A stretch of 64,000 nucleotides of DNA from Phalacrocorax aristotelis (Eukaryota > Chordata > Aves > Suliformes > Phalacrocoracidae). Positions 50,659-64,000 of this stretch are shown in pieces. The notes under the pieces are model-generated. The model made no database searches. It worked only from the letters and a program-made list of their open reading frames with translations, and was not told the origin of the DNA. The stretch covers positions 57,214,266 through 57,278,265 of the forward strand of contig NC_134279.1 of assembly GCF_949628215.1 (NCBI RefSeq), read 5' to 3'. The position numbers and the translations under genes were made by a program. Position 1 is the first letter of the stretch. Each line of letters starts with the position of its first letter.

Positions 50659-53600
50659 ACTAGCAACTTAAATGCCTAATGCAATTGATTCTTCATCTTC
50701 AGTCATGACATTTCTGGCCCCTTGGGATTCAGAGCACTGAGTTTGCTTTTGAGAGTGGGCACCTCAAACACAGCCACAAATAAGGGTGCTTCCGTGTTTC
50801 TGAAGCTTTTCCTGACGGTTACAGCTCTTGCCAGGAATGAATGGTTTCTTCCTCAGAACCTTTCTTAAAAGACCACCCTGACCTCCAACTCCAGAAGAAC
50901 TGCAGGAAGAGGGGTTATGGGAAGGAGGAAAAGCAGAACTTCTCCACCCTGCACCACGGTGAGGAAAGATCTAGCTCAAGATCCCATCATGTAGAGGAAG
51001 ATCCTGCATGAGAAATGTCAGCTTACAAGAAACATGGAGCTGCACTGCAGCATGAGCCTTCTCTCTCCTCTCGTGAATAGTGCTTACTCTGACCACTGAT
51101 GCTGCGGAGTAAGTCACGCAAATGGATGCATTCAAAGCACCAGCAGATACGCATTTGCTCCTGTAAAGATTAATTCTTTATTAGTTTATTCGGATTATTT
51201 TCCTGGTATGAAAACAATGTGTATCTTTGTCTTTGGTAGTATGTACATAAAACAGTATCATAGTCCACCAAAGAAACTTCATTTCCTTAGCAAGTCGTGA
51301 TGTAGACCTTATAGTGTGCCTTAAAATTTAAGATGGGCTTTCCTGGAAAGCGGAGGAAGAAGGGCAGAGCTGTCTTAGAGGTGTTATTCCAGTGCCAACA
51401 ACCTGGCGTGTTTAAAATGACCAGTTAGTCAAGCTCTGTCATGTCTGGACAGAAAAACTTATTTTAAGTGATCAGAGAAGGTGAAGATCATCATTTTGGC
51501 CTTAACCGAGAAGCTGGGAATCCTCATTTGGATGTAGATCTATCAGATCAGTACTGAAATGGCCAAACACTTGTAGTCTTCATCCAGTGAACTGCCTCAG
51601 CGATCTTCCTGCAAAGTGCCCAAGAAAGCATCCGGAGGTGTCAAATGTGACTGAAGCATAGATATTTACAGCGGTGTTCATACCTAAAAATGCAGTGACA
51701 AAGTCTGTATGCGTGGGCAAAGCCATTTGGGGGGTACAGAGCTGCTGCCCCAGCATCTAAAGTAATACTAATATGACAAATACCCAACAAATCAAGAAAT
51801 ACAATTAATCAGGTGAGAGGACTGGAACACTGCAAGGTGACGAGTGAGATGACTGAAATTGCTAAGGAACCTGGACTTTTGAATCTTGCTGAAAATTAAA
51901 TACCAGTGACTACATTGCCTGCAGGGGAGAATGTATGGTATTCAGACCCACTCAAAAGTTATAAAGATGACTTTTTAAACCAGCTGCCCTAGGTTACAAA
52001 GGAAACCATGAAAAAGCCATGACCTGAATCCAGAGCCATTGAGACCCAACACAATGCCTTATTAATAAAGCTGTCTGGTCTAGGTATTGAAAAGATCCTC
52101 AGGTGCAGGAAAAGCTGGTGTTATACCTGCCAATCTTTCCAGACATCTTTTCTGATGCATCAGTGCAAGTCATCAGGTTGAGTTTCAGAAGTTTGCTCTT
52201 ACTAAAACCCTGTTTTCAGTCTGGCAGTTGGAAGGCTAAGAAGCCCCATAGTTCAGCATCAATGAAAAAAAAGATGTAAAAATGAATGCTATATCCAGGA
52301 GTTGGTACCTGATTTGCCATATGATATTATCTTCTGGTTGCTTGCACTCTCAAATAATCTAGTTAGGAATAGCTATACTTTTAGCAATTTAATCCTGCTC
52401 TTTTAGTGCTTTATGGGCCTGATCTGCCAAGTCTGCCTTCAGGCAAAAGTCTAGTTAAAGTCGATAGAAGTTCTGTAAGACTAAAGACTGCGGGGTCTGA
52501 GACATTAGAATTACATGGTTGGTGAGCATCGTAATAAGGAAAAGGAATATCACAATAAGACTTTAATAAACTGTTTACACTGTTTTAGTCCGGTGGAGTA
52601 ATTTCAATAGAACCCTCCTTTCCTAGAAAATACATACATTACATTAAATCAATTAAGAATCATAGATCAGTGATTATTCAGTAGTAATCACATAAAAACA
52701 ACTTTTTGTCATTTCTTAGTGATTAGACATTGCACAGTGCTTGCTTTTCTAATTACAGTCAGTCCATAAAAGCTGAAATCCCAATTTCTACGATATATGC
52801 TAAATGGGCAGCATTTGTGTTTATTTTTTTCTTCATCACAGGAAATAACTGTAGTTGTCATTCTCATTTAGGATTGTTCAGGCTGTGGGTACATATACCG
52901 TTGCTGGTGTAGAATTCGCTTCAAAGTGGTACCTGCTTCAGCACAGAGCCAGATGTTTCCAGAATGTGTGCTGAGAGCATCCCTTGCTATTGCTGCCCAG
53001 CTGTACCCACAAAAAAGCATTTGTGAATCTTTCTGCTAGCACTTCAAAATGGCCCTGCCTTGTCATGACTTTCATTTTTATATCTTTGAGTATAAGTTAA
53101 AGTTACGAAAAAAACAGTAACTGCTGTTATTGTGTCTTTGTGGTAGATCTGATACTGAACTGAAGAGTAAATCAATGCTGTCATTTCTGTATAAAATTTC
53201 AGTTACATTTTAAGGCATTATCACAGTGAATGTGCCTAATGCATTCAATTTTACAACAAAACTAATCATTAATTTTATCTTTACTGATGTTAGTGTGTAT
53301 TATAGCATTCTTCAGAACCGGTATTTGAAATGTCAGGTCACTTTTTGCCATAGTTTAGGAGAAACCACAATATTACAAGAACATCTCTTATACTAATCTA
53401 ATCCCTTTTCAGTTGTTTCATTCATATTTTGTCCCCTTGCAACAAGGATAGGCAAAGAATGAGTAACTGTTCTGTCAACAGGGACCACAATGATTAAAAT
53501 ACAAACAGTAAATTTGACTTCAGGTCTGGAATCGGATTATAGGATTAAAATGAATGAAAAACTGCTCTGTAGTAGGATTGCAAAGTTCCAATCAATACCA

Positions 53601-54694
53601 TCCTGTAATAATTTTAAAGGGAAAATGTGGGAAGTAAAGAAACAAGGCAAAGAAAGCACAACTTAAGGTTGTTAGTGATGCTTGAGTTTCTTGATTTCCT
53701 TTTGGTTTACTGGTAGGTCCCAGCTAGAAAGCTGCAACGTCACCGGGGTTCCGTGCTTTTGAGTTATATTACATCTGTCGTGCTGGGTTATTTTGAACTT
53801 GCATCATAAGGGTTAAAGACAGCTGGCCTCAGGTTAATGCAGCAAAAGGGAAGGAGGGACAGCAGACATGGAGGCTACACAGCACCTGCCACAGGCACCT
53901 GCTTGCAAAGCGGGGAGCAGTGCCTGGGCATTTCAGCCCTTTTGAGTTTGTAATGTGGGCAGAGGGCATTGCTTAACGTTTTGGATCAAAGCTGTGTTGG
54001 AGAAATCTGCCCTGGTACATCTGGGTGCATCTACAAGGGCGTGGTACGACTCGTTAGCACAGGAGGCTGATTGCAAGGATGCTTTAAGTGGTCTTAGGGC
54101 CACCCCAAACCTTGACGTGCCAGCAGGCTCTCTCTGCTTGGCCCTGGGCAGCCTCATAGCTTAGCAGAGTGCCTGTGCCTATTCCATCCGCCTCAGGTCC
54201 CTGTTCTTACATTTGAGTCCTCAGGAGATCGCATCCTTGGGTTTTGTGCCGGGAGGTCTCCTCAGGCTGCATTCGAGACTGAAAGCATTTGTATGCTGCT
54301 TCAGCCCTGCCCTCTTTGCAGAGATATGGAGGATGGTAAAAATGCAAATTAGTGTTGTTTCAAATATATTTCAGACCAGCTGTACTAACCTCAGTATGTA
54401 GTAGATTTTCCACCAGAAGGTGTATCTTCTGGGTCATGGAGAAGTACCGTGAGAAGTGCCACCTCTTAAAGGACTGAATTGTAAATGTTTCTGTTCTTTA
54501 CCTATTATGAGCGTGATGAGGCTACGTCTTCATTTCTAGTGATGAAGTTAAGATAGATGAAGTTCTGGGGTGCTTAGTCTCATGCATCTGTAGCAGGTTG
54601 CCTTTTCGAAAGTAAATGCGTTTGTCACTTTCTAAAAGTCAAGCCTGCCTGAGAAGAGCTCTTCAAAATTGGCAGCGCTTAAATCTACCACTTC

Positions 54695-54716
54695 TTTTTT
54701 TTTTTTTTTTTTTTTT
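54695..54716 (+). repeat. T homopolymer in BEND4 intron 1
   Basis: Twenty-two consecutive T. No adjacent element with a matching 3' end was recognised, so it is not clearly a retroposon tail. Confidence 0.95.
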
Positions 54717-55843
54717 AATTTCATGCAAAATGTTAGTTAAATCTTTTTGGGCATCTAGAGGAGTTCAGCTATGATAAGCTAAAAATTTTTTTAAAGGCAT
54801 TATTTTTATTGGGGAACCTAACAGGTCATACCATAAATCAGAGCCAAGTGTCTTGGACACCTCCATCTGGCTCCAAGAACTGTTACAGCAGCTTGATTCT
54901 GCATACATAGACACTCAGAAATGAACCATCCTACTATGGAGGTTTAGGTTGTAGCTGCTCTTGCTCCCTGAGACGCGACACCTCCCGTCATTAGAGCAAG
55001 GCTGACTAGGTGCAGCGTGGCATCCTTCTCCCAATTCCAGAGCCGAGCTGCTGCCTCCAGAAACTGCTGCACAGCCCCACATAGAATTTTCTGATGATGT
55101 CCTGAGCAGCATGAAGAGCTCTGCACTGCTCTCCACTGTGTGATATTGGCCTACTTGCAAACTCACAGGAGGCCAGCAGGGCGGACAAAAATTGCTCCTC
55201 TGACTGGAGCTTCACGTTGTATGTTTGATGCCTTTCCTTGGTGTAAGAGGGTTTTGTGCTTATCACTCTTGAGTTGTTCTTGGACATTCTTGGAACCTAA
55301 AGCAAAAGGAACAGAAGCAAAGTCCATAAAATTGGGGGTGGGTCATGTGAAATGTCCCATGCCCAATGTCAAGCAAGTGCAGTAAAGATGAAAGGGAGAA
55401 AAATACAATGCTTGGAAGCCTTGTTGGAGAGGAGCAGGGCATAAGAAGGTGTAGTGCAAAGTCCTGCAAAAACATACAGGCAATGCCCACCAGCAACTTG
55501 TAATAGGCTCCCAGATGAATACTTACTTGAACTTTTACTTGTAGCAGATACGATGGAATCTGTATTTTCTTCCCCATTTTCCTGTCTTAATCCCTCTGAA
55601 AGAAGATGGCAGTAAGCAGTGACTATCGTCACAATGCATTTCTGATTAACAACAAGGGCACAAGGGCACTCTCAAAATAGAAGCAAAGTCGGGGTTGTTT
55701 TAGATCACAGTGTTGCAGAAGTATTAAAGCAGAAGCCATAATTTTAATGTGTTCAGAAATAAAATGCATGCTACTGTGAACGGTTGTGTACATTCATCTA
55801 GCTGCTACTGACTGGCATAACCTTTTACATTAGGTTTCTGTGA

Positions 55844-64000
<8,157 letters not shown>

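Overview
The window looks like bird chromosomal DNA. Three things point that way: two long fragments of a CR1 LINE (the dominant avian retrotransposon, recognised from reverse-transcriptase and endonuclease protein fragments on the minus strand), two solo LTRs of a familiar avian ERVL-like family, each with a 5-bp target-site duplication, and a vertebrate gene with large introns and a CpG-island first exon. No bacterial-style gene organisation, CRISPR array or RNA gene was seen. The species cannot be fixed from this sequence alone.

Only one protein-coding gene is supported. It is the 5' part of BEND4 (BEN domain-containing 4, also called CCDC4) on the plus strand. Exon 1 coding sequence (46733-47102) lies in a strong CpG island. 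Exon 2 (55866-56432) encodes a conserved central region, an acidic run and the start of a coiled coil. The splice phases agree (phase 1 at both junctions), so 312 complete codons are present. The C-terminal BEN-domain exons were not found before base 64000, so the gene continues to the right.

Layout: 1-16108 is gene-free flank holding an ancient L3/CR1-like fossil (about 5311-5480), an AT-rich stretch with a 16-bp POU-type palindrome (5698-5713), an isolated GC-rich spot with a CTCF-like motif (about 6874-7045) and a solo LTR (10007-10499). 16109-17888 and 18087-21235 are two CR1 copies in tandem, both minus strand. 21236-45300 is a long gene desert with simple repeats, one good hairpin, a G-quadruplex-type motif and several AT-rich, homeobox-motif-rich stretches that could be conserved non-coding elements. 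45390-46205 is the proximal upstream region of BEND4, 46205-47690 the CpG island promoter and exon 1, 47103-55865 intron 1 (with a second solo LTR at 50029-50658), and 56433-64000 the start of intron 2.

What was directly readable: the BEND4 exons, the CR1 protein fragments, the LTR pair with their target-site duplications, and the simple repeats. Regulatory calls (CpG island promoter, possible enhancers, insulator-like site) are inferences from composition and motifs. I did not find a convincing new biological system. The most worthwhile leads are two cryptic exon candidates (28833-28931 and from 59038), the isolated GC/CTCF-like spot, the POU palindrome, and the antisense LTR in BEND4 intron 1.
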